Below, in pieces: positions 35,791 to 44,152 of a DNA stretch of 64,000 bases (the stretch's first letter is position 1; each line of letters opens with the position of its first letter). Made by a program: the position numbers and the translations under genes. A model generated the notes under the pieces. That model saw nothing but the letters and a program-made list of their open reading frames with translations, was not told the origin of the DNA and did no database searches. Origin of the DNA: Pseudomonadota bacterium (GTDB taxonomy: Bacteria > Pseudomonadota > Alphaproteobacteria > Rhizobiales > Rhizobiaceae); the NCBI GenBank assembly GCA_020161665.1, contig JAIUPA010000003.1, forward strand, positions 53,636 to 117,635, given 5' to 3'.

Positions 35791-35820
35791 CATTATTCCC
35801 GCTGAATGAAAGGTACGTCC

Positions 35821-36357
35821 ATGTGCAACGGCTCCGTCCACCACGGCTCCATCACCTACAAGACCATCGCACTTGATGAGTGCCTGCCGCTGGCCAACCG
35901 CCTGCAAGAGGAAGGCAAGCCATGGCATTCGCATGTTCTTTCCCCCGGTTGCCAGTTCAACCCGTTTGCGGATCAATATGCCGCGGTTGTTGAGGATGAC
36001 TCGACGCATACCACCTATATCGCCGCCTCCACTGGCTTTCCCGAGGTCGACAAGCAGCTGGTGAGGATGCTTCACGGTGACGACATTCTCGATGCCGGTC
36101 ATCCCTCGAGTGCCGAGGACATGCTGCTCGACGGTTCCCCGCTTTTGCGACGCCTGATCGAAATCGACGATGCCGCCAAGGACTGGCATCATCACATGAA
36201 CTTTCCGCATTGCGCGCTGAACCCGCATCCCGGTCGATGGGCCATCACCATTGAATGCGGGGACGAGATGTTTTCCGAAAGCTACGACGAAGAACCGCGC
36301 GATATCCTGCGCGCCATCGAGGTCCGGTATTTCCGCAATCTGGACGGCAGGGCTTAA
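35821..36357 (+). CDS. Unknown protein with duplicated W-H-x-H...P-x-C-x2-N-P motif
   Basis: A 178-residue protein I do not recognise. Two segments align without gaps: residues 35-48 (W35, H36, H38, P42, C44, N47, P48) and residues 122-135 (W122, H123, H125, P129, C131, N134, P135), each followed by a similar beta-strand-like run (YAAVVEDD and WAITIECG). It therefore looks like an internally duplicated fold with two His/Cys clusters that could bind metal or haem. Starts MCNGSVHHG with AAAGG 7 bases before ATG. In the operon of the preceding SDR; function unknown. Confidence 0.75.
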   Translation: MCNGSVHHGSITYKTIALDECLPLANRLQEEGKPWHSHVLSPGCQFNPFADQYAAVVEDDSTHTTYIAASTGFPEVDKQLVRMLHGDDILDAGHPSSAEDMLLDGSPLLRRLIEIDDAAKDWHHHMNFPHCALNPHPGRWAITIECGDEMFSESYDEEPRDILRAIEVRYFRNLDGRA

Positions 36358-36382
36358 CCCCTGCCCGTCTCATCTTGCCGGG

Positions 36383-37672
36383 TCAGGCGAACCTGTCCTT
36401 GACCCGGTGCCAGGCGTGAACCCGGTTGGCAACCTGAACGGCAACGGGATGGAACGGCACCTTCGCCATGCCGGTGACTGGCAAGGGCATTTCGGCATCG
36501 GTCCTGCGACCGGCAGCCCAGCGACCCATTTCCTGACCCAGTGCCATGCCAGCGGCAACCCCGCGGCCCGAATAAAGCCCGCCAAAGACTAGGCCGGGGG
36601 CCAGACGGAAAAGGTGGGGCTTTAAGTCCGGCACGACCGCGAAGGTTCCCGCCCAGTATTCCGCCATGCGCGGTTCACCGCCCAATGCCTTGAAACTGTT
36701 CTTCAGCATGGCGGCCACTTTGGCCCGGCCACGCGCCTCCTCGTCATGCCAGAACACATGCGTGGCCCCGCTGACAAGGCGGCCATCGCGATCATAATGG
36801 AAATAGCGAAGATCGTTATGCATGTCCGAAACGGCCGGATTACCAATAAGGATCTGCGCCCTCTGGTCCGGTGTCAGAGGTTCGGTCGCCGCCTGAAACA
36901 CCTTGAGCGGGATCATCGTGCGCTTGAGGCCCGGCCACAGGTCATCCGTCAGCGCATTGGTGGCAAGGATCACCTCGCGGGCGGCCACACTGCCCTGTGC
37001 GCCATGAACCTTCCAGCCGCGCGCAACCTTTTCAAGGCGCGTCGCCCGCGTGTTTTCGAAGATCCGCACACCCTCGCGCTCAATGGCATCGGCAAGGCCC
37101 ACCGTCATGGCATAGGGGTTGATGTGACCGGAGTTATGAACCATCCAGCCGCCCAGATAGGGACTGCCGATCCGCCGCGAAATCTCGGCCTGGTCAAACC
37201 ACGAAACCTGCGCGCCAAAAGCCTTCCACTCATCGTGAAACTGCCGGGCGCGGGCAAGGGTCACTTCCGTGTGGGCGGGCTGAATCCAGCCTTCCTGCAC
37301 CTGATGCGCATCAATGCCGAACCGCTGCATCAGGCCGAACGCCACATCCGCCGCCCCGGCAACAAGACTGTTCAGGCGCTCGGCGTGGCTCTCGCCCAAA
37401 ATGGCCTTGAATTCCGAGGGCGCCGCCTTGGAATGGTGCGAGATGACGAGACCATTATTGCGACCCGATGCGGCAGAGCCGATCTCGTTTCCTTCGAGAA
37501 GCACGACATTGACGCCACTGTCACGGGCGCCAAGGGCGGCCGCCAGTCCGGTAAAACCACCGCCCACCACGAGAACATCGGTCTCGAGGGCGTCGGAAAG
37601 GGAGGGAGAAGCCGTGCGCGTTTTCGATGTCTTGCGCCACAGATGCGGCGTCTTCCAGTCCACCTCAAACAT
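36383..37672 (-). CDS. DAO-family FAD-dependent oxidoreductase, second copy
   Basis: A 429-residue flavoenzyme, paralogue of the one at 21828-23150: both have VVGGG-x-GL-type FAD motif, the GW-(L/I)-QPAH-(S/T)-E stretch, HDEWKA-(L/F)-GA, and a C-terminal FAD contact (here GLYSGRGVAAGMALGQEMG). It should oxidise an amine or amino-acid-like compound. The start ATG lies 8 bp inside the LivF-like gene end, so it is co-transcribed with the importer operon upstream on the minus strand. Substrate unknown. Confidence 0.88.
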   Translation of the reverse strand: MFEVDWKTPHLWRKTSKTRTASPSLSDALETDVLVVGGGFTGLAAALGARDSGVNVVLLEGNEIGSAASGRNNGLVISHHSKAAPSEFKAILGESHAERLNSLVAGAADVAFGLMQRFGIDAHQVQEGWIQPAHTEVTLARARQFHDEWKAFGAQVSWFDQAEISRRIGSPYLGGWMVHNSGHINPYAMTVGLADAIEREGVRIFENTRATRLEKVARGWKVHGAQGSVAAREVILATNALTDDLWPGLKRTMIPLKVFQAATEPLTPDQRAQILIGNPAVSDMHNDLRYFHYDRDGRLVSGATHVFWHDEEARGRAKVAAMLKNSFKALGGEPRMAEYWAGTFAVVPDLKPHLFRLAPGLVFGGLYSGRGVAAGMALGQEMGRWAAGRRTDAEMPLPVTGMAKVPFHPVAVQVANRVHAWHRVKDRFA

Positions 37673-38414
37673 GGATCGTATCCTCTGTCGCGCCACCCAG
37701 ATAATGTTCGCCAAGCGCCGAGTGTTCCGCCATTTCCTGCGCCGGGCCATGCAGCTTCACACGGCCCATGTTGAGAAGATAGCCGTAATCACCGCACTCC
37801 AGCGCCAGCTGCACATTCTGTTCGACCAAGAGGATCGACATGCCGGTTTTGGACAGATCAAGGATGATGCGGAAAATCTGGTGAACGATCTTCGGCGCAA
37901 GGCCAAGCGACGGCTCGTCCAGCATCAGAAGCTTCGGTTCCGCCATAAGGGCGCGCCCGATGGCCAGCATCTGCTGTTGACCGCCGGACATGCGGCTGGC
38001 CATGCCGTTGCGTAGTTCCTTCAGCACCGGAAACAGGTCGAAAACTTCGGTGCGCAGGGCCTCGAAGCTCTTGCCCGCTCGACCGATATGAGCCGCGACA
38101 AGGTTTTCCTCCACCGTCAGGCGCTGAAAGATCTGCCGCCCTTCGGGGCAATGCGCCAGCCCCAGACGCACGACCTGTTCGGGACGCGCGCCGGTAATGT
38201 CACGCCCCTCGAAATGGATGGTTCCAGCCGTTGGACGGGCGACGCCGGAAATGGAATTGAGCAGCGTGGTCTTGCCCGCCCCGTTCGGCCCGAGAATGAC
38301 GACGATCTCACGAGGATCAACCTCGAGATCGACGCCTTCAAGAACGCTGACGCGCCCGTATCCCGAGCTGAGCCCGGCGATCTTGAGCAGCGGCCCTGAT
38401 GTCATCGATGTCAT
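37665..38414 (-). CDS. Branched-chain-type ABC ATP-binding protein (LivF-like)
   Basis: A 249-residue ATPase. Walker A GPNGAGKTT, Q-loop and signature MSGGQQQMLAIGRAL, Walker B LMLDEPSLGLAP and switch LLVEQNVQLAL identify LivF. The first possible start (38414) lies 77 bp inside the LivG-like gene, so the two reading frames overlap; an alternative start is 38405. The end overlaps the flavin oxidase start by 8 bp. HAAT family importers take up amino acids, amides and urea-like compounds. Confidence 0.9.
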   Translation of the reverse strand: MTSMTSGPLLKIAGLSSGYGRVSVLEGVDLEVDPREIVVILGPNGAGKTTLLNSISGVARPTAGTIHFEGRDITGARPEQVVRLGLAHCPEGRQIFQRLTVEENLVAAHIGRAGKSFEALRTEVFDLFPVLKELRNGMASRMSGGQQQMLAIGRALMAEPKLLMLDEPSLGLAPKIVHQIFRIILDLSKTGMSILLVEQNVQLALECGDYGYLLNMGRVKLHGPAQEMAEHSALGEHYLGGATEDTIHV

Positions 38415-39168
38415 TATCAGTCCCCAGATAAGCCAGTTGAACGTCGCTGCTGGCCTGCACTTCGGAAGGCGAACCCTGGAAGAGAAGCTTGCCGTGATGC
38501 ATGACAACGATGCGGTCACACAACGTCATCACCAGATCCATATCATGCTCAACGACCAGAATGATGCGGTCGGGCGAGCGCAGTTCTGCAAGTTTTGCCG
38601 TCAGTTCGGCGGTTTCGTGGTGGTTGAGACCCGCCGCCGGTTCATCGAGAAGGAGAACGCGCGGCTTCATCGCCAGCGCACGGGCAATCTCCAGCATCCG
38701 CTGGCGACCATAGGGCAGACTGCCCGCTTCCACGTCGGCATAGCGCTCAAGTCCGAAAAACTGCAGGATTTCCATGCAGCTTTCGCGGCGCGCCTTGGCG
38801 CGGGCGCGACCATAGGGCGGCCAGAACACCTCCCGCCATGTATGGTTCACCTCGGAAGGATAGGCGCAGACCTCGAGATTTTCGATTGCCGTCATCTGGT
38901 CGAAAAGCCGGATGTTCTGGTAAGTCCGGGCAATACCGGCATTGGCGATCTCATACTTCTTCATCCCGTCAAGGCGGCGGCCGTCCAGCGAGATGGAACC
39001 GGCCGAGACGGTGTAGGACCCGGCGGTCATGTTGATGAGCGTCGATTTACCGGCGCCATTGGGGCCAATCACCCCATGGATCATGCCCGCTTCAAATGCG
39101 GTCGAAACATCGTTGATCGCGACATTCGCCCCATATTGCTTGCGTAGATTGCTGAAAACGAGCGTCAT
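38338..39168 (-). CDS. Branched-chain-type ABC ATP-binding protein (LivG-like)
   Basis: A 276-residue ATPase. Walker A GPNGAGKST, TYQNIRLFDQMTAIENL, signature-like LPYGRQRMLEIARAL, Walker B LLLDEPAAGLNH and VEHDMDLVM are LivG features. After the normal end near YLGT it continues about 25 residues (NDIDDIRAA to ARQRS) which overlap the start of the next gene. The start overlaps LivM stop by 4 bp (39165-39168). Confidence 0.9.
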   Translation of the reverse strand: MTLVFSNLRKQYGANVAINDVSTAFEAGMIHGVIGPNGAGKSTLINMTAGSYTVSAGSISLDGRRLDGMKKYEIANAGIARTYQNIRLFDQMTAIENLEVCAYPSEVNHTWREVFWPPYGRARAKARRESCMEILQFFGLERYADVEAGSLPYGRQRMLEIARALAMKPRVLLLDEPAAGLNHHETAELTAKLAELRSPDRIILVVEHDMDLVMTLCDRIVVMHHGKLLFQGSPSEVQASSDVQLAYLGTDNDIDDIRAAAQDRRAQLGIRARQRS

Positions 39169-40160
39169 TTGCCGAAAAGCCCCCGAATGAGTTTTTCCGG
39201 GCCGAAGCTGCGCGGCACGATCCCCGCCGGGCGCACGATGATGAGGACCACCATGAGAATACCCAGGAACAGAATGCGCCATTCCGCAAGTTCGCGCAGC
39301 ATTTCCGGAAGCAGGATCAGGATGGCAGCGCCTGCGGCAATCCCGAGAATATTGCCAATCCCGCCAATCACGATCATCAGCACGATCAGGACGGATTCCT
39401 GCAAGGAGAAGCTTTCCGGGCTGACGAAGCGTTGCGATGCCGCAAAGATCGTTCCGGCGATGGAGCCGATGGTGGCCGAGGTCGCAAAGGCGGCCAGCTT
39501 GGCCGTGGTCGTATTAATACCGATGCCACGTGCGGCGTCCTGATCCTCACGGATCGCAGCCCAGGCCTTGCCGAGAATGGACCGCTCCAGCCGCCAGACG
39601 AAGAGGCCAACGCCCAGCACTGTGACCAGCAGAAGCCAGTAGATTTCCACCGGACGGGCAAGATCAACGCCAAGGATGGAGGCCTTGTCGAGACGGGCAA
39701 TGCCCTTCGGCCCCCCCGTCAACCAGTCGACATTGTTGATAACGATCCGGATGATCTCGCCAAAACCGAGCGTGACGATGGCAAGATAGTCCCCCCTGAG
39801 TTTCAAGACGGGAATGCCAAGCAGGACACCCGTGATCATGCCCAGAAAGGCAGCGATGCATACGATCACAAGGAATGGCAGGTGAAGATCAAGCTGCGGG
39901 CTGGCGAGCAGCGCATAGGTATAGGCACCCACCGCATAAAACGCCACGAAACCGAGATCGAGAAGGCCCGCATAGCCGATGACGATGTTAAGCCCGATGC
40001 CCAGCAGAATGTAGATCAGCAGGCTGTTGGCGACGCGGATATAATAGTTTGGCAGGAACGGCGTGGCGACAATGAGCGCCACCATGGCCGTCAGCACCAG
40101 AAAGGCCGTCAGGCGCAACGCTTGCGTCTTGGCAGAAGGGGATGTGATGGCAGAGGACAT
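39165..40160 (-). CDS. Branched-chain-type ABC permease (LivM-like)
   Basis: A 331-residue permease with about nine transmembrane segments. Signature GIGLNIVIGYAGLLDLGFVAFYAVGAY and LKLRGDYLAIVTLGFGEI are typical LivM. Its start shares a base with the LivH stop (TGATG), implying coupled translation. Confidence 0.92.
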   Translation of the reverse strand: MSSAITSPSAKTQALRLTAFLVLTAMVALIVATPFLPNYYIRVANSLLIYILLGIGLNIVIGYAGLLDLGFVAFYAVGAYTYALLASPQLDLHLPFLVIVCIAAFLGMITGVLLGIPVLKLRGDYLAIVTLGFGEIIRIVINNVDWLTGGPKGIARLDKASILGVDLARPVEIYWLLLVTVLGVGLFVWRLERSILGKAWAAIREDQDAARGIGINTTTAKLAAFATSATIGSIAGTIFAASQRFVSPESFSLQESVLIVLMIVIGGIGNILGIAAGAAILILLPEMLRELAEWRILFLGILMVVLIIVRPAGIVPRSFGPEKLIRGLFGK

Positions 40161-41110
40161 CAGAACTCCCTCTTGTAGACCATGCTTTCCTCGGAAACAG
40201 GCTCACCGAGAAGACCGGCGGGCTTGACGAGAAGCACAAGGATTAAAATCACGAAGGACAGCACGTCACGGTATTCCGTTCCCAGAACGCCGTTGGTGAC
40301 CACCGGCAGAAGCGCGGTTCCCCCCACTTCCACGAAAGCGAGAATATAGGCGCCCAGCATAGCGCCGGGAATGGAGCCGATACCGCCCAGAATGGCGGCG
40401 GTAAACGCCTTGAGGCCGATCACCGCGCCCATGGTGGGAGACATGATGCCGTAATAGCTGGCGTAGAGAATGCCTCCGGCAGCGCCCAGCAGCGGCCCGG
40501 AAAAGAACACGGCAGAAATGGCAAGATTGACGTTGATGCCGAGCAACTGGGCCGTCGGGCGGCTTTCGGAAACGGCGCGGACAATGATGCCCATGCGGCT
40601 GCGATTGACCAGCGTATAAAGCGCGAACATCAAGAGGAAAGCCGCGACCAGAATGCCGATCTGCACCGAGGTAATCGTACCGCCCATGAAATCATAGCGC
40701 GTCGTCGGAAAGAAGCTCGGAAACATCATCGGCTGCGGACCGGCCAGAATCTGGATGCCGGTGACGAGTGTCAGTGAAACGCCAAGCGACGAGAGCATGG
40801 GGGCCAGACGCGTGGAATTGCGCAGCGGCTTGTAGGCCAGCCGCTCAACGCCGACGCCAAAGAAGCCGATGGCGACAACCGCACCGAAAAAGGCGAGTGT
40901 CAGGGCGAAGGCACCCGCAGAGCCAATCTCGCCAACCACCAGCGTCAGCCCGAAGAACGCCGCATAGGCCCCGAGCATGAACATCTCGCCATGGGCGAAA
41001 TTGATCATGCGCAGCACGCCATAAACCATGGTGTAGCCAAGTGCGATGAGAGCGTAGATGGAGCCAATCGTCAGAGCATTGACGGTTTGTTGTATGAGTG
41101 TTCCCAGCAT
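40160..41110 (-). CDS. Branched-chain-type ABC permease (LivH-like)
   Basis: A 316-residue permease with LALGYTMVYGVLRMINFAHGEMFMLGAY at the start, and the LivH motif GLKAFTAAILGGIGSIPGAMLG near residue 220. ATG at 41110 gives the normal family N-terminus MLGTLIQQ. It follows the binding-protein gene after a 127-bp gap containing a strong hairpin. Confidence 0.92.
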   Translation of the reverse strand: MLGTLIQQTVNALTIGSIYALIALGYTMVYGVLRMINFAHGEMFMLGAYAAFFGLTLVVGEIGSAGAFALTLAFFGAVVAIGFFGVGVERLAYKPLRNSTRLAPMLSSLGVSLTLVTGIQILAGPQPMMFPSFFPTTRYDFMGGTITSVQIGILVAAFLLMFALYTLVNRSRMGIIVRAVSESRPTAQLLGINVNLAISAVFFSGPLLGAAGGILYASYYGIMSPTMGAVIGLKAFTAAILGGIGSIPGAMLGAYILAFVEVGGTALLPVVTNGVLGTEYRDVLSFVILILVLLVKPAGLLGEPVSEESMVYKREF

Positions 41111-41207
41111 GGATGCCCCGCCCGGAATGGGTTCCCGGCCTGAACGGCCTGGAACGGAAACGACTGCGCGGTGGCGGATCAAAACCGCTGACCGTACGGC
41201 GAAAGAC

Positions 41208-41231
41208 GGGCCGGCCCCATGAGGCCGGCCC
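41208..41231 (-). terminator. Hairpin between LivJ-like and LivH-like genes
   Basis: GGGCCGGCC (41208-41216) and GGCCGGCCC (41223-41231) form a perfect 9-bp stem with loop CCATGA, 7 bp beyond the binding-protein stop codon. No T-tract; probably limits read-through into the permease genes. Confidence 0.7.
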
Positions 41232-41237
41232 TATCGC

Positions 41238-42347
41238 TTACTTGGAGCTGACCAGTTTGAAGTCCTTGCCTTCCACCTTGTAGAGGAAGGACGGCGCAAC
41301 CTTCAGCTCGCCAATATCGTCGAATTCCAGCGTGCCGACAGCGGTATCAACCTTCACCGCATGCAGAGCTTCATTCATCTCTTCGCGCGAAAGACCCTTG
41401 GTCGACTTCAGAATGCCTTCCAGAATCTGGCCCTGCACATAGCCATAGATGGAGTAAGGACCGGCTTCCTCGCCGAACTTCTCCTTGTAGAGCTTGGCAA
41501 ATTCGGAAATCGCCGGAGACGCATCCATCGGCGGCACCTGAATGGCGACCATCGTGCCCTGCACATTGGCTTCACCGGCCTGCGAGATGAAATCGGGCGT
41601 ATAGCCGCCATCCGGAACCATCAGGGTCGCCTTCACGCCCTGCTCATGCATCTGCTTGGCGAAAAGCGCCAGCTGCGGCATCACAGCACCGACATAGATG
41701 ACATCCGGCGACTTGGCCTTGATCTGGGCGAGCACCGAGGTGAAGTCCACATCCGTCGGGGCAATCGCCAGCGTGTCGAGCAGCTTGCCGCCGCCAGCGG
41801 TAAAGTTCTTGCCGAAGATTTCCGAGATGCCCTGACCAAAAACCTGCTTGTCGTTGACGATGACAGCCGTCTTGGCGCCAAGCTTCTGCAAGGCGTATTC
41901 AGCCGGAAGCAGTGCACCGGCCAGATCGTTTGCGACCGGGCGCACCATGAATTTGTAGCCCTGCTTCGTCAGATCAGGGTTCGAACCAAAGCTCATGGTC
42001 GGAAGGGTGCAGTCTTCATAAATCGGCAGCGTCGACTGGGCGACACCGGAATTGAAGTTCACGAGACCAATGACCACGCTCTCGTCATCGCAGAACTTCT
42101 GCGCAACCAGCGTACCTTCGCGCGGGTCGGCCTTGTCGTCCTGCTGGTTGACCTTGACGGTCACACCATTGACGCCACCAGCCGCATTCAGCTTGTCGAT
42201 GTAAAGCTGAAAGCCATTGTGCCAGGTCTTGCCGAAATAGGCCTGCGGACCGGACAGCGGACCGGCAATGCCGATCGAGATTTCTTCTGCGAGGCTCGGC
42301 GAGGCGATAAGCGCGACGCCAAGGCAAAGTGTAGCAGCGAGTTTCAT
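41238..42347 (-). CDS. Branched-chain-type ABC substrate-binding protein (LivJ-like)
   Basis: A 369-residue periplasmic protein, Sec signal MKLAATLCLGVALIASPSLA with cleavage before EEISIGIAGPLSG. The family body is clear: GGVNGVTVKVNQQDD, IGLVNFNSGVAQSTLPIYED, DGGYTPDFISQAGEANVQGTM. The first gene of the operon that runs LivJ-H-M-G-F-flavin oxidase. A promoter with an embedded GTGTCGACAC operator lies about 100 bp upstream. Confidence 0.92.
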   Translation of the reverse strand: MKLAATLCLGVALIASPSLAEEISIGIAGPLSGPQAYFGKTWHNGFQLYIDKLNAAGGVNGVTVKVNQQDDKADPREGTLVAQKFCDDESVVIGLVNFNSGVAQSTLPIYEDCTLPTMSFGSNPDLTKQGYKFMVRPVANDLAGALLPAEYALQKLGAKTAVIVNDKQVFGQGISEIFGKNFTAGGGKLLDTLAIAPTDVDFTSVLAQIKAKSPDVIYVGAVMPQLALFAKQMHEQGVKATLMVPDGGYTPDFISQAGEANVQGTMVAIQVPPMDASPAISEFAKLYKEKFGEEAGPYSIYGYVQGQILEGILKSTKGLSREEMNEALHAVKVDTAVGTLEFDDIGELKVAPSFLYKVEGKDFKLVSSK

Positions 42348-42446
42348 AACAGTTCCCCTGTGATTGACGCTACGCAAATGTCCGTCGGCAGGCCGTTCCG
42401 GTCTTCTTGCCACCTGTGCATGGAAGCAGACATTCGATGTCACGTC

Positions 42447-42474
42447 AATAAAGTGTCGACACTTTTGCGTTCAA
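42447..42474 (-). promoter_or_regulatory. LivJ-operon promoter with AAAGTGTCGACACTTT palindrome
   Basis: On the minus strand TTGAAC (42474-42469), 16-bp spacer, TTTATT (42452-42447). The perfect 16-bp palindrome AAAGTGTCGACACTTT (42450-42465) fills the spacer. Core GTGTCGACAC recurs at 45075 and 46955. Confidence 0.75.
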
Positions 42475-43259
42475 TTTTTGCTTTTTGTCTCCGTGGGGCT
42501 CCGGCGACGACGAACCGGAGCGATAGCGCTTGTCGATGTATAGACCTTGAGCAACGCGTCCTTGAGGGCATCCTGGGTCGCGGAAACCGACATTTCGATA
42601 TGCTCGCGCAGCAGTTGGACGCCACGATCCGCATCACGCCGAACGGCGGCGGCAACGATCTCCGAATGGGAGGAAACCTGGCGCGGGTCATGCGTGCGTT
42701 CGATCTGGATTCGCCGGATGAAACGAATCCGCGCATTGATCGCGGCCAGCTGATTGACCAGCTCGGGATTGCCCGAAAGTTCCGCAATCAGAAGGTGGAA
42801 CCGCTCATCCCGGATCAGGATTTCATCGGGCGGATGGGACTGATAACCATCGACGATTCCGGCCCAAAAGGCCGTCAAACGGGCGATTTGCGCATCATCC
42901 GCCCGTTCGCACATCAACCGGAAGGCCGCGCATTCAATGATCGAGCGCAACTCGTAGAGGTCGATCAGGCCCTCTGTCGAAAGGCTTCGCACGAAGAAGC
43001 CACGGTTCGGGGTGAGCGAGACAAAACCCTCGGAAGCAAGCCGGTTAAGGGCCTCGCGTACGGGTGTGCGCGACACGCCAAGACTGCGAGACAGCTGCAC
43101 TTCATTCAGCCGCTCATCGGGCTTCAGCTTGAATTCGACCAGCAATTTGCGAAGCGTATGATAGGCCTTCTCGCTGCTGTCAGCGGATCGGCGGCTCTCC
43201 TGTTCCTGATCCGCTTCCGGCAGGTCTTCCAGCATCTGCGTCTCTGTTCTCTCGGTCAT
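42471..43259 (-). CDS. GntR family transcriptional regulator, FCD subfamily
   Basis: A 262-residue repressor. An N-terminal, acidic linker of about 30 residues is followed by the winged helix (YHTLRKLLVEFKLKPDERLNEVQLSRSLGVSRTPVREALNRLASEG) and the FCD domain. The C-terminus is basic and Arg/Lys-rich (RRRRSPTETKSK), unusual for the family. ATG at 43259 chosen. The palindrome GTGTCGACAC in front of three transcription units of this module, plus a weaker copy by its own start, marks its likely operator. Confidence 0.88.
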   Translation of the reverse strand: MTERTETQMLEDLPEADQEQESRRSADSSEKAYHTLRKLLVEFKLKPDERLNEVQLSRSLGVSRTPVREALNRLASEGFVSLTPNRGFFVRSLSTEGLIDLYELRSIIECAAFRLMCERADDAQIARLTAFWAGIVDGYQSHPPDEILIRDERFHLLIAELSGNPELVNQLAAINARIRFIRRIQIERTHDPRQVSSHSEIVAAAVRRDADRGVQLLREHIEMSVSATQDALKDALLKVYTSTSAIAPVRRRRSPTETKSKN

Positions 43260-43292
43260 GGCGCTTCCCGCGTCTTGTGGCCTTCGGCTATT

Positions 43293-43302
43293 GTGTCTAC
43301 AG
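43293..43302. promoter_or_regulatory. Weak copy of the GTGTCGACAC operator between gntR and the ProC-like gene
   Basis: GTGTCTACAG (8 of 10 matches to the core) inside the 110-bp divergent gap between gntR (minus) and the ProC-like gene (plus). A plausible autoregulatory site. Confidence 0.4.
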
Positions 43303-43369
43303 TTTTGTACATTCTGTTGTTCCTCAACTTCGCATCGATAGCAAGCTGCTGTCATCACCCGGGAGACAA

Positions 43370-44131
43370 ATGATGATTGTCGGCATTATCGGCGTTGGTC
43401 ACCTGGCGGTTTCGATCGTGTCCGGTTTGATGCGGTCTGGCATGGACCCCGCATCCATCCTCCTGTCTCCCCGCGGGCAGGCGAATCATCTGGCCACGCG
43501 CTGGGGCATCCCTCTGGCCGAGGATAACAGGGATCTGGTTTCTCGCGCAGATGTTGTGCTGCTTTCGGTGCGCCCGTCAGACGCATCCTCCGCCGTTCAA
43601 AACCTGCCATGGAGGTCTGAGCAGACGCTCATATCCTTCTGCGCTGGCGTTTCAGCCTTAAGCCTCGATGCAAGGCCGTCGAACGTCGTGCGCGCCATGC
43701 CGATGACCGCCGCGTCCATCAATGCCAGCCCGACAGTCTGCTATCCTGCCCATCCGCAAGCCCATTCCCTTCTGGAAAAACTGGGGCCGGTCATTGCGCT
43801 TTCAAGCGAGGATGCGTTTGAGATCGCCACCGTCAATGCCGCCATTTATGGCTGGGCACAGGCCCTGATCCGCCAGTCGGCCGAATGGGCAACCGCCAAG
43901 GGGGGCGACCCGGCAGCCATGCGGCAGCTCGCCGCCCAGACCTTTGTGGCCGCAGGGCGGATGCTCGCGGAAACGGATCGCCCGATGGAGGACTTGCTCA
44001 CGGAACTGGTCACCCCCGGCGGCATCACCGAACTGGGGTTGAACGTGCTGGTACGCGAAGGCCAACGCCAAGCCTGGGAGGCGGCGTGCGACGCCGTTCT
44101 CAAGCGGTTGTCGGGTCAGACAACCGCCTGA
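43370..44131 (+). CDS. ProC-like (pyrroline-5-carboxylate reductase family) protein
   Basis: A 253-residue NAD(P)-dependent protein related to ProC: GIIGVGHLAVSIV cofactor motif, LLSVRPSDA, MPMTAASINASPTVCY in place of the MPNTP box, and LVTPGGITELG in place of the VTSPGGTT box. The changes suggest a different imine substrate. Divergent from gntR and sharing its control region; GGGAG stands 5 bases before ATG. Together with the second DAO-type oxidase it mirrors the first oxidase/ProC pair at 21-26 kb. Confidence 0.82.
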   Translation: MMIVGIIGVGHLAVSIVSGLMRSGMDPASILLSPRGQANHLATRWGIPLAEDNRDLVSRADVVLLSVRPSDASSAVQNLPWRSEQTLISFCAGVSALSLDARPSNVVRAMPMTAASINASPTVCYPAHPQAHSLLEKLGPVIALSSEDAFEIATVNAAIYGWAQALIRQSAEWATAKGGDPAAMRQLAAQTFVAAGRMLAETDRPMEDLLTELVTPGGITELGLNVLVREGQRQAWEAACDAVLKRLSGQTTA

Positions 44132-44152
44132 GTTGAAAGGGCCCGCCCGCGC

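Noticed and set aside
41361..43373. A 670-residue plus-strand open frame across the LivJ-like and GntR genes.
   Set aside because: Crosses the divergent promoter and operator region and two well-supported minus-strand genes; no domain seen.
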